DNA of 64,000 nt from Heterohyrax brucei. Taxonomy: Eukaryota; Chordata; Mammalia; Hyracoidea; Procaviidae. The notes under the pieces are model-generated. The model ran no database searches. It saw only the letters and a list, made by a program, of their open reading frames with translations, and was not told the DNA's origin. Of this stretch, positions 33,126 through 44,770 are shown one piece after another. Location of the stretch: assembly GCA_028571685.1 (NCBI GenBank), contig CM053143.1, positions 8,795,501 to 8,859,500 on the forward strand, written 5' to 3'. Position 1 is the stretch's first letter, and each line of letters opens with the position of its first letter. The translations under genes were made by a program, and so were the position numbers.

Positions 33126-34495
33126 GAGACAGGAAGATAAGTGTTGAAATCAGGAATCTTGAGGACGTCTTCCAGTTATGTATGCTATTGGCTCAACAGT
33201 CTCTGGATCTTTTTAAAAACTTTGTATTGCACAAAACAGAATGTAGAATACTGAATAACAGTTTAGCAGTAAAGAAAAAATAACTGGAAATAAAGTCTGT
33301 AAATGTAGATTAAAATAACTATGATTATTCAACTAAACAAGAGAGGTCTGCTGTTGTTGAATAGCACTTTTGTTAAAAGAATGGCTTAATCATAAATGAT
33401 GATAATCAACTAGTCTCCATCTATACAGCAGGGGTCAAAACAAGAGGAAATGGGCCTTAATTGCAGTGTGTGGGATTTAGTTTAAGCATAGAGAAGAACT
33501 GGCTAAGTAGGATGAATTACTATGAAAACATATGGGATTTCCTGTGTGGGAGGGCTTTAAAAAAATAGTCTCTCAAGTGTCAAGGCTAACTAGTTTAAAA
33601 ATTAAATCCTATCTGAATAGTAGGGGTGGAGATTGGTGGACTGCAAGGTGTAGAAGAACAACATAAACACTGAAGAAACCTTCTAATTTTAACATATAAT
33701 TTTTATCTTGAAAATACTATTAGGTATAAAGTAGACTATTAGAAAATCAGTGAGAACTAATGTATTCATTGTGAGATATTTTTATTATATTTCTTCGGTT
33801 AATCTGTAGAGACGTTTGGGTATTTGCCAAGCACATTATATTGTCTATTTCCAGGATTTGAAACTCTTGATTATGTAACAAGCAAACAGAATGGTCAAGT
33901 AGAGATGTTGGATAATTTCTGCTTTGAGAAACAGTAAAAGTGGACTCCACTGTTCCTAAAGTTTATCACTTGATCAGTTTATCACTTGTCGAGAAACTTC
34001 TAGTAGCTCACTTACTGGACTAGATGCTATAGGAAACTGATAGGGGAATAAAAAATGTTTTTTAGCTTTTAAGAGTATGTTGCCTGTGTGGGGTGATTGG
34101 ATAATACATGTGAAAAAATTAAGACATGATATTAGGTAGAATTGTTCAGTTACACTTGGTCTAGTTACACAGGAAGAGCTGGATAGTGGAGTTTACAGGC
34201 TGAAAGTATCACAGATAAGATGCGTCTTAAAGGGTGGGAAAAATTAAAGGAAGGACAGTGTTGGGGAGAGGGCAAGATGAGCAAAGGGATGAAAATGAGA
34301 ATGTTCACAATTGTGCTGTACTTTTGGTAAAGTGAAGAGTCTTGTGTCATTATAGCCTTTAGGATAAATTCATTCTTGCTCATATGTCATACATAAACTT
34401 CATGATTTGTTACTGGTGACATCTATGGTTGTCTCATCCTACCTCCTTGTGTAACCTCAATTCCTTTTCTTTGTCGCAGCCCTGAGTTTGTCTGA
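33126..34495. other. Unique non-coding DNA
   Basis: About 1.4 kb. I see no gene, RNA or mobile element that I can support. Confidence 0.5.
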
Positions 34496-34499
34496 GTTC

Positions 34500-34640
34500 A
34501 CATTTCAGTTCTGTTGTTTTATAACACTTCACCCCTTGGTTGCTTCATCTGTAAAATGGAGATAATAATAGAAATTATTTCAAAGAGATTTTGTGAAGAT
34601 CAAATGAGTTATTCCTTCAATGCCTGGTGGTGCATTCAGC
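34500..34640 (+). repeat. MIR SINE
   Basis: The strings 'tgcttcatctgtaaaatgga', 'gataataatagaaattattt' and 'gaagatcaaatgagttattc', ending in 'atgcctggtg', follow the MIR core order. Confidence 0.8.
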
Positions 34641-35509
34641 AATCATGAAACTTTTAGCCTCTGGGTTTTATTGGAGAAACAGCTATGTCACTAACAGTAC
34701 ATCTTACTGCAAGACATGGGCCTTTATGACTGTGCAAAACCAAAGAAATGGGCATGCACCACAAATTATTGTTTTTATAGGACATTTGAGCAACTTGAGG
34801 CTTGAAATTTTTTTATTCAAGTAACTTAAGCCTTGAGCTTAAATTCTATGGGTAAAATATTGAATGACACAGGAAGCATCAAAAGAAGATTGGAGGAATA
34901 CTGAGTGACTGTACCAAAAACAGTTGGTCAATATTCAACCATTTTGAGAGCTAGAACATAATCAAGAGCCAATGTCATTAAAGAAATAAATCTAGGGTGC
35001 ACTGAGAACATTGGCCAAAAAAAAATGAAAGAGGCACCAGGAACTGACAGAACACCATTTGACATATTTCAATAAATGGATAGAGTTCTGGAGGTGCTCA
35101 CTCACCTGTGCCAAGAAATTTGGAATTATCAAACAATATCACTAACATTACACCCCAGCAAAATTCTATTGATGATAATTCAAAAAAATTGGCAGCAGTA
35201 CATCAACATTAAACTGCCAGATATTCAAGCTGGATTAGAAGAGGACACGGAATCAGGGATAACATTCCTGGTATTAGATGGATCTTGGTTGAAAGATATT
35301 TACCTGTGTTTTATTGACTATAAAAGGCATTAGACTGTGTGGATCATAAGAGATTATGGCTAACATTGTGAAGGATGAGAATTCTAGAACATCCAGTTGT
35401 GCTCAAGAAGAACAGAACAAGATAATACCACAAGCTTTAAAATCAGGAAAGATGTACATCAGGTTGTATCCTTTCGCTATACTTATTAATCTTTATATTG
35501 AGTAAATAA

Positions 35510-35716
35510 TTGGAGAAGTTGGACCATGTAAAGAAGATTACTACATCAGGGACTGAAGGAGCACTCATTAACAATCTGAGATATGCAGATGATACAACCT
35601 TTCTTGCTGGAAGCAAAGAGGATGTGAAGCACTTACTGTTGAAGATCAAAGACTACAGACTTTGGTACAGATTACACCTTAACATAAAACAAAAATTTTT
35701 ACAACTGGACCAATAA
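35510..35716 (+). pseudogene. RTE reverse transcriptase palm fragment
   Basis: A 68-codon open stretch includes 'GALINNLRYADDTTFLAGS', the catalytic Y-A-D-D box of the RTE polymerase palm, followed by 'KEDVKHLLLKIKDYRLWYRL'. An earlier piece lies at 35076-35333, frame-shifted relative to this one, with 'YLCFIDYKRH' (the region of the first catalytic aspartate). It is a decayed remnant and not a host gene. Confidence 0.8.
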
Positions 35717-35877
35717 GCAACATCATGATAAACAGAGAAAATTTTGAAGTTGTGAAGGATTTCCTTTTACTTAGCTCCACGATCAACACCCCGGAAAGCA
35801 GTAATCAAGAAATCAAGTGACATATTGCATTGACAAATTTGCTGCAAAAGATCTCTTTAAACTGTTGAAAACTGTGT

Positions 35878-36240
35878 CAACATCATGACTGTTGGTATGC
35901 TTCAGCTCTCTGTTGTAAATGCTTACTTCAGCCCATTTCTTTGAGGGTTTTCTTCATTTTTACTGAATCCACACCAGATATGGTGTCCTTTTCTAAAAAA
36001 CTGGACTTTACTGACAACGTGTTTTTAAAGGAAGTGGGCTGAAGTCTAGCCATCCTTCTTTCTAAGGTGCATTCTGGTTATATTTCTTCTAAGACTGATT
36101 TATTTGTTTCTCTGAAAGTCCACAGCGTATTCAAATGATTGATGGAAAAATATAAATTTATGAATTCACATATTTTGCTTTCAACCACCCCAACACCCTC
36201 ACTCAGTTCATCCTGTTTAGTTATTCATAGTAAAAAAATT
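35878..36240 (-). mobile_element. RTE-derived segment inserted in RTE; duplicate of 37788-38150
   Basis: This block interrupts the plus-strand RTE. It matches 37788-38150 along its full length, from 'catcatgactgttggtatgc' to 'tcatcctgtttagttatt'. In its first part it is an antisense RTE 3' region, but the true RTE tail that precedes the 37788 copy is absent here. Confidence 0.75.
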
Positions 36241-36692
36241 ATCATATCACTTTGAGAATGAAGGTGCCTCTGACCCAAGTCATTATATTTTCAGTTGCCT
36301 CACATTCATGTGAAAGCTGGACAGTGAATAAATAAAACTGAAGAAGGTGTTAGCAAAAATATTGACTATACCTTGGGCTGCCAGAAGAAGAAACACATCT
36401 ATCTTGGAAGGAGTATAGCCAGAATACTCCTTAGAAGGATGGAAAGATTTCACTGCACATGCTTCTGGCAGGTTATCAGGAGGAGCCAGTCCTTGGAGAA
36501 AGGCATCCTGGTTGTAAAGTGGAAGGACGTTAAAGGAGAAGAAGACCCTCAGTAAGATGGACTGACAGTGGCTGCAGTGATGAGCTCAAGCAAGCTGTAA
36601 CTGGGAGGATGGCACAAGACTGGGCAGTGTTCCATTTGCTTGTATGTAGGGTTGGTATCAGTTGGAACCAACTCAACAGCAATAAACAACAA

Positions 36693-37219
36693 GGTATTGT
36701 ATGAAGAATCTGAATTTTGGGTAGGAAAGATAAAAATTTTGAAAATTTTTATTTGCTACAAACCTATCCATTAATCCCAGTGGGGACTCTGGTATATAAT
36801 TAGTGGTACTTTGTACCGTACCACTAAACACTTAGGGTAGGCTTATGGGAGGCAGAATGAAAAAAATCATATTACCTACTAAAATTCAAGCACACTCAAT
36901 CATTCAACAGGCTTCTATTAACAAAAACAAGGTATCAGCAAAAAACTCAAAGCAGAAAATAACTGCGTCACTAAAGGATTAATAGGTATAAAGTGCTTAG
37001 GATAGCACATGATGTAAATATCCATAAAAGATTATCTGCTGTTATCTATTCTTATTATTACTATTAATCCTTTAAATTATTTAGTCTAAGAGCAGGTATC
37101 ATCTCCTCATGGAAGTCTGTCCTTTTCTAAGGAGTCTGAATCGGTGTTATCCCCTGTGCTTGCCCGGACCTTGTACTTCTTTGCTAGTGCTTCTTGCTTT
37201 AAATTGTAATTTCAGGCTT
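36693..37219. other. Mostly unique DNA with a MIR fragment
   Basis: No gene seen. A MIR-like 3' part lies at 36975-37065. Confidence 0.45.
36975..37065 (+). repeat. MIR 3' fragment
   Basis: The string 'taaagtgcttaggatagcac' and the later 'ttattattac' run match the MIR tail region order. Confidence 0.55.
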
Positions 37220-37552
37220 CTTGTTGTTATTAGATGCCTTTGAATCTACTCTGTCTCATAACAATCCTACTTATAACAGAAAACAATATTGCCTGGTCCT
37301 ACACCATCCTTACAATCATTGCCGTGGTTGAGCTCATTGTTACAGTCACTGTGTCAGTCCACCTCGTTGAGCGTCTCCTTTTTCATTGACCCTGTACTTG
37401 ACCAAGCATGATTGCCTTCTTCAGAGACTGATTTCTTCTGAAAACTTGTGCAGAGCATGTGAGATGAAGTCTCACTACCCTTGCATTGTAATTCATACTG
37501 AAGGCTGTCTGAAGTCTTTAATCTTCATCAGTCAGTGCTTCAAGTCCACCTA
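37220..37552 (-). mobile_element. RTE LINE, internally deleted short copy
   Basis: The left part is the reversed RTE 3' end ('ctggtcctacaccatcctta', 'cagtcactgtgtcagtccac'). At about 37490 it jumps to sequence normally several hundred bases upstream, next to the YADD region ('atcttcatcagtcagtgctt'). So an RTE with an internal deletion of several hundred bases is present. Confidence 0.65.
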
Positions 37553-37589
37553 AATCCTAGGCTTCCATGTCTTTTTGTTGTTGTTGATG

Positions 37590-37695
37590 TTGTTTTCCTG
37601 GATTGTGAGGTATGGAGGCAACCATGTCTTATTTATTTTTGTATCTCAGAATCCATGGGCTAGAAAGTGGGACCAACATTTGTTGAATAATAAAT
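37590..37695 (+). repeat. Ancient MIR/L2-like fragment
   Basis: The strings 'accatgtcttatttattttt', 'gtatctcagaatcc' and 'atttgttgaataataaatga' follow the order of a common ancient mammalian repeat 3' end. Confidence 0.5.
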
Positions 37696-37711
37696 GAAAA
37701 CAATAATTACT

Positions 37712-38150
37712 GTTGTCATCGTGTCAGCTCTGAGTCATGGTGACCTTACGTAGAACGAAATAAATGTCACCTGGTCCTGGGTCAGCATCATGACTGTTGG
37801 TATGCTTCAGCTCACTGTTGTGAACACTTAATGTCAGCCCATTTCTTTGAGAGTTTTCTTCATTTTTATTGAATCTATACCAAACATTAGGTCCTTTTCT
37901 AGAAACTGGACTTTCCTGATAACGTGTTTTTAAAGCAAGTGGGCTGAAGTCTAGCCATCCTTCTTTCTAAGGTGCAATTCTGGTTATATTTCTTCTAAGA
38001 CTGATTTGTTTCTCAGAAAGTCCACAGCATATTCAAATGATTGATGAAAAAACGTAAATTTATGAATTCACACATTTTTCTCTCAGCTACCCCCAACACA
38101 CTCACTCAATTCATCCTGTTTAGTTATTAACAGTAAAAAATTACTGTGAC
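37712..38150 (-). mobile_element. RTE LINE 3' end (variant)
   Basis: It begins with a reversed RTE tail ('cagctctgagtcatggtgac'), then RTE 3' region ('gtcagcccatttctttgaga', 'gctgaagtctagccatcctt'), then extends to 38150. The last ~360 bp duplicate 35878-36240. Confidence 0.7.
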
Positions 38151-39574
38151 CAAAAAATCAATGGAATAAGTTATGAAGGCAGATGAGTCAAAATTTAGAT
38201 TAGTTATAATTGGTTTCATTTAGATACCTGCATAAAATGATCTTACACTTGTATTTAAAATTTAAGGGCTACTGCTAAGTATAGAATCTTAACTATCACA
38301 CCATACTCTGTAGATTCATAGAGATAGTTAAGATATGAGATATATCCCAAGTCTCATTACTTGTAGAATATTATTTCTGGTTTTAAAGCTTTCCTTCATA
38401 GATTCATAGACTGTAGAAGTGGAAGGAATAACAGGGTTTGGGATTAGAAGGTATGGCAGCTCTAGTTTCTCTGGGCTTCAGATCCTCTTTTTCAAGAATT
38501 TAAAATTATGAGCCTTTATAATATCTCTTCTTCTGATTCTGGACTCTGAGTTTATGAAATCTGTGACATAGTTGGGATTATACTCTAGAGTTTCTGAATG
38601 TAGATTGTTAATGATTCCACTGAAACTTGCAGTTTTATCAGTTATTTGATTAGTCATTCTTTTTAAATTGTTCATTAACATTTTCTTCATTAGAGAGGTT
38701 CTACTAGCGGATGTAATTATATCAAAGAAGCTGTTTATGCCTTAATGAAAAGTTGAATGCAAAACCAAGATGTTTTTATCTGAAAATAGCAGGTTGGATC
38801 TCATAGACTATTAGTAAATAATAACAAATAGTATTATTGTTTATGAATGTGACAAATCAGATAACTCTTGTGGACAAAGCAATTGCTTGTAAATGTAATA
38901 TGTTTCATGAAGATATTTAGATATTTAGAACCAAAAGGTGAGGAATATGTTTGAGACAGACAAGTGTTATGAAATGTATCTATTAAAAAATCCAACAGAC
39001 CTGTGTTATTTGCTTTTATCCCAGGGCTGGTTCTTCTAGATGCCACAACTGTGTTACTAAAACACTGCTCACAGTGTTCCAGAAATCTTAACAACAAAGT
39101 GATGTAGCTACATGGTGGATCAGATTAATTACTAAAAACGTAGCAGGCAGGGATAACATCAGCCATGGCATATTCACTTTTCTACTTACTCTGATCTATT
39201 AATTAGGTTGTTTAGTAACTAACCTGATCTATCATTTAGCAAACTGAGTTAATTAATAGAGACAGACTGTACTATGCACTGCTTAATTAAAATATAGGCA
39301 TGGCCAGAGCTGTCCTAGTTTAGAGAGTGACAGCAAAAATAAGATGATGAATCTGTCCTGCTAAAAGGCACTAAGCTGGTGAGATTATTGAATCCCTCAA
39401 TATCCATTTCAATTTTGCCATCAACACCCTAAAGAAAATACTAAATAATTCCATTCCCTTTCTTTTCCATAGCCTTTTGTGAACTTAGCATTATTTATTT
39501 GGAAATAAATAATGTAAAATATATTTTTCCAATTTCTTTAAATATGATATCTATCTCTAGTTTAGACAGTACAG
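38151..39574. other. Unique non-coding DNA
   Basis: About 1.4 kb. I see no gene or mobile element. A piece near 38420-38480 could be a very old MIR but is too weak to call. Confidence 0.5.
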
Positions 39575-39668
39575 TATATAGCATAGTATTCTGGTGTATA
39601 ACATAGTGGCCAAAAGCTATAGAGTTAAACAGATTTAGGATTAGGTTAGCACTGCCACTCACTTCTCG
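39575..39668 (+). repeat. MIR fragment
   Basis: The strings 'agtggccaaaagctatagag' and 'gcactgccactcact' match the MIR tRNA-related start ('gtggttaagagc...ctgccactta'). Confidence 0.55.
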
Positions 39669-39694
39669 TATTAGCATCCCTCTTCTGTATAATG

Positions 39695-39785
39695 ATGTTG
39701 CTGTTGAATTGGCTTTTAGTCATAGTTAGTGACCTTATGTCTAACACAACAGAACATAGTCCAGTCTTTTCTGTACAATGGAAGT
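39695..39785 (-). mobile_element. RTE 3' tail fragment
   Basis: The reversed tail 'gttgctgttgaattggcttt', 'tagtgaccttatgtctaaca' and 'aacatagtccagtctttt' follows the RTE end order. It is old and heavily truncated. Confidence 0.55.
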
Positions 39786-40756
39786 ATCCATTTTCTAAGG
39801 TTTTGGAGATTAAGAGATGATGAACATGAGAGCTTAGTGCATGGTAGACTGCTACCTGTTGTTGCTAAAGATAATGGTGATTAGATGATAATAAAAAAAA
39901 GTAGAGATTCATTCTTCCCCATCATCCTTTAGGGAAAAATTTGACTTAAATTTTACTCGCATTTATGATTGCCTGAGCTATCTGAGGATATCCCTGTATG
40001 AGGCAACCCAGGAAATGAAGACTTATAATGTTATATGGAATTAGGATAATTTATTTTATTTTTCTATTGTCTAATAATTAAGTGATATTAATGAAAAATA
40101 AAATAGACAAAATGCTTCGGAGTTAGCTAAATAAAACACCAGTGCTAAGAAAACCATAATGTGACTTCCAAAGCAGTTTATTTAAAAACTGACCTAATCT
40201 TGAACTAAATCATACTCTAATCTTTTGACAGACCCCTTTTTTTGGAAGTCAGAAAACCAGGAAAACCCAACAATTACAGGCGAGTTTGTTCTAACTCATG
40301 CTGAACTCACGTGTTTCAGAGTAGAACTGTGCACTATAAGTGACCTTTCAGAGGTAGATCACTGGGCCTTACTTCCTCTGAATGGGTCTGAACCACAAAC
40401 CTGGTTAGTAACAAAGTGCTTCACTGTTCACACCTCCCAAGTGCTTCTATGTAAGGTAAAGTGATTTTCTGGAAGAAGTAAGGTAGAAACTGGAAAGTTG
40501 GAAAGTTTCATTCTGTTCTGGCATCTACAATTGATGAGGAAGATAGACAACTTGTAGAAGATTCAGAAAAATGTGATAAGGTGCCAAAGAGGATGGGCAG
40601 TAGAGGATGGAAGGGAAAGGTAGTGGGTTTGTGACTATCGAGGAACAGAGTTTTCCTAGAATGCAGATTTTGGGAGTCCATCGAGGTAGGGTGGCCCACT
40701 CAGGCTAGTTCCCTGAGATGTTCTTTTGAACCTTAGGTGTTGCAGAAACTGGTTTC
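39786..40756. other. Unique non-coding DNA
   Basis: Open stretches at 40225-40464 (plus, 79 codons) and 40508-40699 (minus) overlap no recognised domain. No repeat was recognised. Confidence 0.45.
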
Positions 40757-40772
40757 TAAAAACCATTTTTTA

Positions 40773-41353
40773 AAATTAATTAACTAATTATATTATGACT
40801 GAATAAAAATGTACATTCCTGTATAAATTTACATGCCCACCTATATGCAGCTTCCACTGCTCTCCCTTCCCGGTGACAGCACACTATTCCTCTCTGCTCC
40901 ACACATGTCTCATCCTCCCAACAGTCTCCTTCCCCCTCCTCTCCACCTACTCTCCTTCCTCCAGCCAGAGGTCAGCAGGATAATATCCTATAGATGCATA
41001 GAACCATAAAGTGCATCCAGTGTATGATCACTCTGCATCGCCAAGTCCAATCCATTCGTGTCCGAAGAGTGGACCTTCATCATGATTTATGGGCAAGGGC
41101 AGCATCAGGGCCAGAGGCCATGCTCCCAGGGAACCCCGAAGCTGCTGGACCATCAATTGTGGTCTTTTAGTGGAGGTCTCAGGGTGCACCCCTTTTTGTT
41201 CTTGTGTTGTCAATGAGACTCAACCTAGTGAGCTCCATCTTGGCTATCACTGGTGGTGGCCGGGCACCATCCGGTTCTTCCAGTCTGAAGTTTGTATAGG
41301 CACCCTCTCATGTGGGTCTCTCTATCTTCTGGGTTGTCTTTACCCCATGGGGT
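40773..41353 (-). mobile_element. L1 3' end, 580 bp, with target-site duplication
   Basis: This minus-strand L1 3' UTR ('gactgaataaaaatgtacat', 'ccaagtccaatccattcgtg') is flanked by near-identical 'taaaaaccatttttttaa'-type sequence at about 40757-40772 and 41354-41372. That makes it an independent, strongly 5'-truncated L1 insertion. Confidence 0.75.
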
Positions 41354-41509
41354 AAAAACCATTTTTTTAAGTCAAACAATAGCCTAGTAAATAGTTTAGC
41401 AGACTGTTCTGCCTTACACACTGTGCTGTTTTGAAGAATTACCGAAACACAGTTTTTGAGAAACAGAAAGGTCAAGGTCAGACTAGAAACCTATTTAGGG
41501 TGAGCTGCT

Positions 41510-42245
41510 ATACAGATATCAAACCCCTTGAAATCTACAGGGGATTGGTTCCAGGATCCCTTCAGATAGTAAACTCTAAGGATGCTCAAATCCCTTACAT
41601 AAAATGGTGTAACACTTGTGTACAGCCTACACACATCCTTCTGTATACTTGGAATTGTCTCTAAGTTACTTTTGCCTGATACAATGTAAATGATACAAAA
41701 ATAGTTGTCTGATCACATGTGATGACTTGCTCTGGAAGGTAATCTTTCTCTTCTGTGAGTTTCCAGAGCTCTTCTGGTAACACCAATGCTGCCTGGGTGT
41801 CAGCTGGTGCCGATTCTCCTGTGATCTTGCAGTTCTTGAGGTTGTAGCAGTTCACAGAGGTAGCCAGCCTTCCCTTACTAGCCTGAAACACCTTCCTCTG
41901 GCTCTTCTCAACCCCTTCCTACTTAGCCTTTAACAGATTGTTTTTACTACTTCATTGCTTTTTAGGAGAAATTTTCTCACAGAAACAGACTGTACATAGC
42001 CCAAATAGGGAACGAAGTACACTGTAGGTTATTAATGCCCACACAAGGAGTGCCAAAGGCAGACTAGAGATCTATGAAATAGTGGGAGGCTACAGCAGGG
42101 TACGTCTACATGCTGTTCCATTTGTGTAGATTTGGTGGAGTGCTCGGTGTGCAACTAATTCAAGTTTTGATTTTTGGAGCTTTTTTCCCTGAATCTTTTC
42201 AATCTGTGTTTGGTTGAACCCACAGATAAGCAGGGCTGACTCCAC
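41510..42245 (-). mobile_element. Tigger-type (Tc1/mariner, pogo) DNA transposon fossil
   Basis: The left part ('ggggattggttccaggatcc', 'gctcaaatcccttacataaa') and right part ('gtttggttgaacccacagat') match the terminal regions of Tigger-family DNA transposons. A transposase remnant lies between them. TIRs are decayed. Confidence 0.7.
41661..41891 (-). pseudogene. Tigger transposase fragment
   Basis: The 76-codon open stretch reads 'KITGESAPADTQAALVLPEE' then 'LWKLTEEKDYLPEQVITCDQ' 'TTIF'. In Tigger/pogo (DDE superfamily, related to CENPB and jerky) transposases this is the segment leading to the first catalytic aspartate, usually 'Y.P.QIFN.DETGLF'. Here the conserved 'NxDET' is 'TCDQT', so the aspartate survives but the next residues have changed. 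The helix-turn-helix and the rest of the catalytic domain are missing. It is a fossil, not a domesticated gene. Confidence 0.65.
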
Positions 42246-42249
42246 ACAA

Positions 42250-42395
42250 AAGAAATCCTGGTGGTACGTGGTTAAACTCTCAACTACTGATTGAAATGTT
42301 AGTGAATCGAACCCAGCAGCTGCTCAGAGGGAGAAAGATGTGGCAGTCTGCTTCCATAAAGGTTGCTATGAGTTAGAGCTGACTCACTGGGTTCT
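42250..42395 (+). mobile_element. AfroSINE-type SINE, long-body form
   Basis: It carries 'gaaatcctggtggtacgtgg', B-box-like 'gtgaatcgaacccagcagc', 'gtggcagtctgcttccataa' and end 'gagttagagctgactcactg'. The middle is short. Confidence 0.75.
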
Positions 42396-42879
42396 TTTAT
42401 TATTTTTTTTATTTTCATTTTTGCTTGTTGTTACTTAAACACTGTTCTGACCCTATTTCCATGGCAATGTGGATAATATGGGGTTTGAGAATCTTTGAAA
42501 GATTTTATGTCTTTGGATCATTTTTGATAGCCTAGTTAAAACGTTATCCCAATTTGAAATTGTTTATTAAGTAAACTTCAATCATTTTCCATTATTGCTT
42601 ACTCTGATTTTTGTTTTAATACTATAAAGTTTACTGAGAAGGTTGGTCAATGATATCAAAGTCATAAAATGAAATGGAAATCAACTAGGCACTATCGGCA
42701 GTCTTAGGTGCTAAAAAGGCCAGAGTAAGAGGAAGTAGAAGAGAGGGTCTTTAATTCTGCTCCAAGTGGTAAGGAAGTTTCCCTCCCACACACCTGTATT
42801 TCCCCTGCCTTTCTTCCTAATCTTTCATCCCCTTTCTTTCTCTTTCCTCCCTCATTTCTTGGTGGAAATAATATAAAAT
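42396..42879. other. Unique non-coding DNA
   Basis: No gene or repeat recognised beyond a pyrimidine-rich stretch at 42770-42860. Confidence 0.45.
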
Positions 42880-43060
42880 TTGGAGCAAACAGATCTGATT
42901 ATGATGTTTCAACAGGTAAAAACTTACATCAGTTCTGAGGTCCATTGTTTAGAAAAAAAAAAGGATAAATTCTACCTAATTTTTGAAAGGAAGATAATAA
43001 TATCTACCTCATAGGGATTCTGGAAGGATAAAAAAGCAGTAACAAGTGTAAAAAAATCAC
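42880..43060 (+). repeat. MIR SINE
   Basis: The string 'gataataatatctacctcat', then 'agggattctggaaggataaa', is the MIR core, preceded by a decayed tRNA-related part. Confidence 0.75.
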
Positions 43061-43855
43061 ATCGTAACACGTAGAGTACACATGAATGTGAGTTTTTAGT
43101 GTTATCAATGTATTTGCTCGGTTTTATTTCTTTCCTCCTTCCCTTGGAATTCCAAGTAGCAGATGGCAGAGAAGGAAGATAGAAAATTGCTTTCTCACCT
43201 TTTTTCATAAGGTAGTTCCTTATCTTTAAGAAAAGGCTTACTGATAACATAATGAATCTTAGACTCTGTCAGCCTTTATTCCAGCCTTATGATTTTATGA
43301 CAAATGACCTCCACATATTTCCTCTGTGAGGTTACTTAGTGCTTTTTCTTTTTTTTTTTTCTCAGCTCACAACAATCACTATCCTCTTCTAAATCCGTAC
43401 TTTGAGATCCTGAATTTTTTTCTTAAGAGAAAACTAAAGAAGGAGACAATTTCAGAGGCATGATTATATTGATATAGATTGTGTGATGAGTTCCATTCCA
43501 AGCTTACCACCACCGAACCTTGGTCATACATGCGCTGTAGCCACTGTGGACTTATTCCTGCAGTGCCAGTGCCATGGAGGAGAGCAAAGACCACAAACTC
43601 ACGTCTTCTGCATTAGTGATACCTAGGGTATCCATGATGATCCAAAAAGAGGCCAGACCTCTGCTTCCTTGCAGTTTGAATTGCACTAACTGAGTTGGAA
43701 GTACTGAGTCCCAGTAGCATTGTCACTACTGTTGTGTTTCTAAAATTGAAATGGACACTGATTTCGGCCTAACTGTGTAAAGTGCTCGAACATCTCCTGG
43801 CCTACCATAGACGGTATCTTCTCCAAAGAATCCCTGATCTATGGAGAAACCAGAA
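43061..43855. other. Unique non-coding DNA
   Basis: The minus-strand open stretches at 42972-43250 and 43379-43594 have no motif I recognise, and the first overlaps the MIR. No gene called. Confidence 0.45.
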
Positions 43856-43857
43856 AA

Positions 43858-44010
43858 AATAAATTCCACTGCTATTGAGACAATTCTGACTCATAGAGAC
43901 CTTATAGGATACAGTGGAACTATACCACAGGGTTTCCAAGGAGTGTCTGGTGGATTTGAACTGCCAGTCTTTTGCTTTGCCATAGCACAACTATGCCACT
44001 AGGTCTCTGA
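43858..44010 (-). mobile_element. AfroSINE-type SINE
   Basis: In reverse: 'gacaattctgactcatagag', 'cagggtttccaaggagtgtc', 'ggtggatttgaactgccagt' and head remnant. Confidence 0.85.
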
Positions 44011-44384
44011 TCTGTGAAAAAGCAGCTGCAATGTTCTGTAGCAGTGGAAATAATATACAGTTTCATAGGAAAGGAAAAAATCACATAAGTTTTGTCTTTG
44101 GTCAATTTGTCATCAGGAACAAGCTCTGTAATATCTTGATTAAAATTTATTGAGTTCTCCAAGTGTGTAAAACATAGTTGTAGGCATTATACACAATTTA
44201 TGTAATGAGTGGTCTCTGACTACTAAGAATTAACCTTTTAGTTAGAAATCAAATTTGTACCTAATTGAAGTTAAGCAGATGTCTGGAAAGAATCTGTCCC
44301 AAATTAGTAGTAGATTTTCAACTTACTCTTTTTATTTTTTAATCAGAGAAAAATCTTTGTTATCTTACTTGGAGCCTAATATAA
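44011..44384. other. Unique non-coding DNA
   Basis: Nothing recognised. Confidence 0.4.
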
Positions 44385-44475
44385 ACAAACAAACAAATAC
44401 AAACCCACCACCATATAGTCAATGATGACTCTGCCAAGCCAAGTCAAGTGCATTATGACTCTAGTGACCCCATAA
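44385..44475 (-). mobile_element. AfroSINE 3' end fragment
   Basis: In reverse: tail 'aaacaaacaaacaaatacaa', 'acccaccaccatatagtcaa' and, after a 22-bp micro-insertion, 'tagtgacccc'. It is 5' truncated. Confidence 0.65.
44433..44454 (-). mobile_element. SINE tail micro-insertion inside a SINE, 8-bp TSD
   Basis: A 22-bp block, 'gccaagccaagtcaagtg' plus 'catt', reads on the minus strand as a tail terminus of the 'cttggcttggc' type. It is flanked by perfect 'atgactct' at 44425-44432 and 44455-44462. Removing it restores continuous SINE sequence. Confidence 0.75.
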
Positions 44476-44589
44476 AAAACAGAAAAAGCATATTTGCTCT
44501 GGTTCAAACGTAGTAGGGAGGTTAGAGTCCTTCTTCCTCTTTATTTTCACAGAAGGCATTGAAACTTCATAAGAGAAATATAATTCAAT

Positions 44590-44770
44590 TGTTATTGTTG
44601 TTGTTAGTTAGCAATTAGTCAGATCCTATTCGTGGTAATGCTATATGAAATGAACAAAAAGTTGACCAGTCTTATGCCGTCTTTGTCATCACTGGTAACT
44701 GGACAAATTTGTGATCCCTAGGATTTTCTTTGGCTAGTTTTGGGAATTAGACTGCCAGACTTTTTTACTA
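44590..44770 (-). mobile_element. RTE 3' tail fragment, diverged
   Basis: It begins with the AAC-type tail in reverse ('attgttgttgttagttagca') followed by 'cagtcttatgccgtctttgt'. The rest is too diverged to align securely. Confidence 0.5.

Larger units (their letters stand above)
34845..36692 (+). mobile_element. RTE LINE, 5' truncated, interrupted by a 363-bp repeat segment
   Basis: It begins at 'gaatgacacaggaagcatca' (before the RT), passes the YADD region at 35570-35600, and breaks at about 35878. It resumes at about 36241 ('ctttgagaatgaaggtgcct') and ends with a good 3' tail ('gttggaaccaactcaacagc', 'aataaacaacaa'). Frames are broken. Confidence 0.85.

Noticed and set aside
40225..40464. 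79-codon plus-strand stretch that could be an exon
   Set aside because: The coding-like run lacks clear splice sites and any recognised domain. Conservation data would be needed to revive it.
41661..41891. Possible domesticated Tigger-derived gene
   Set aside because: Only a short fragment is open, the catalytic block is altered and flanking transposon ends are present, so it is a fossil.
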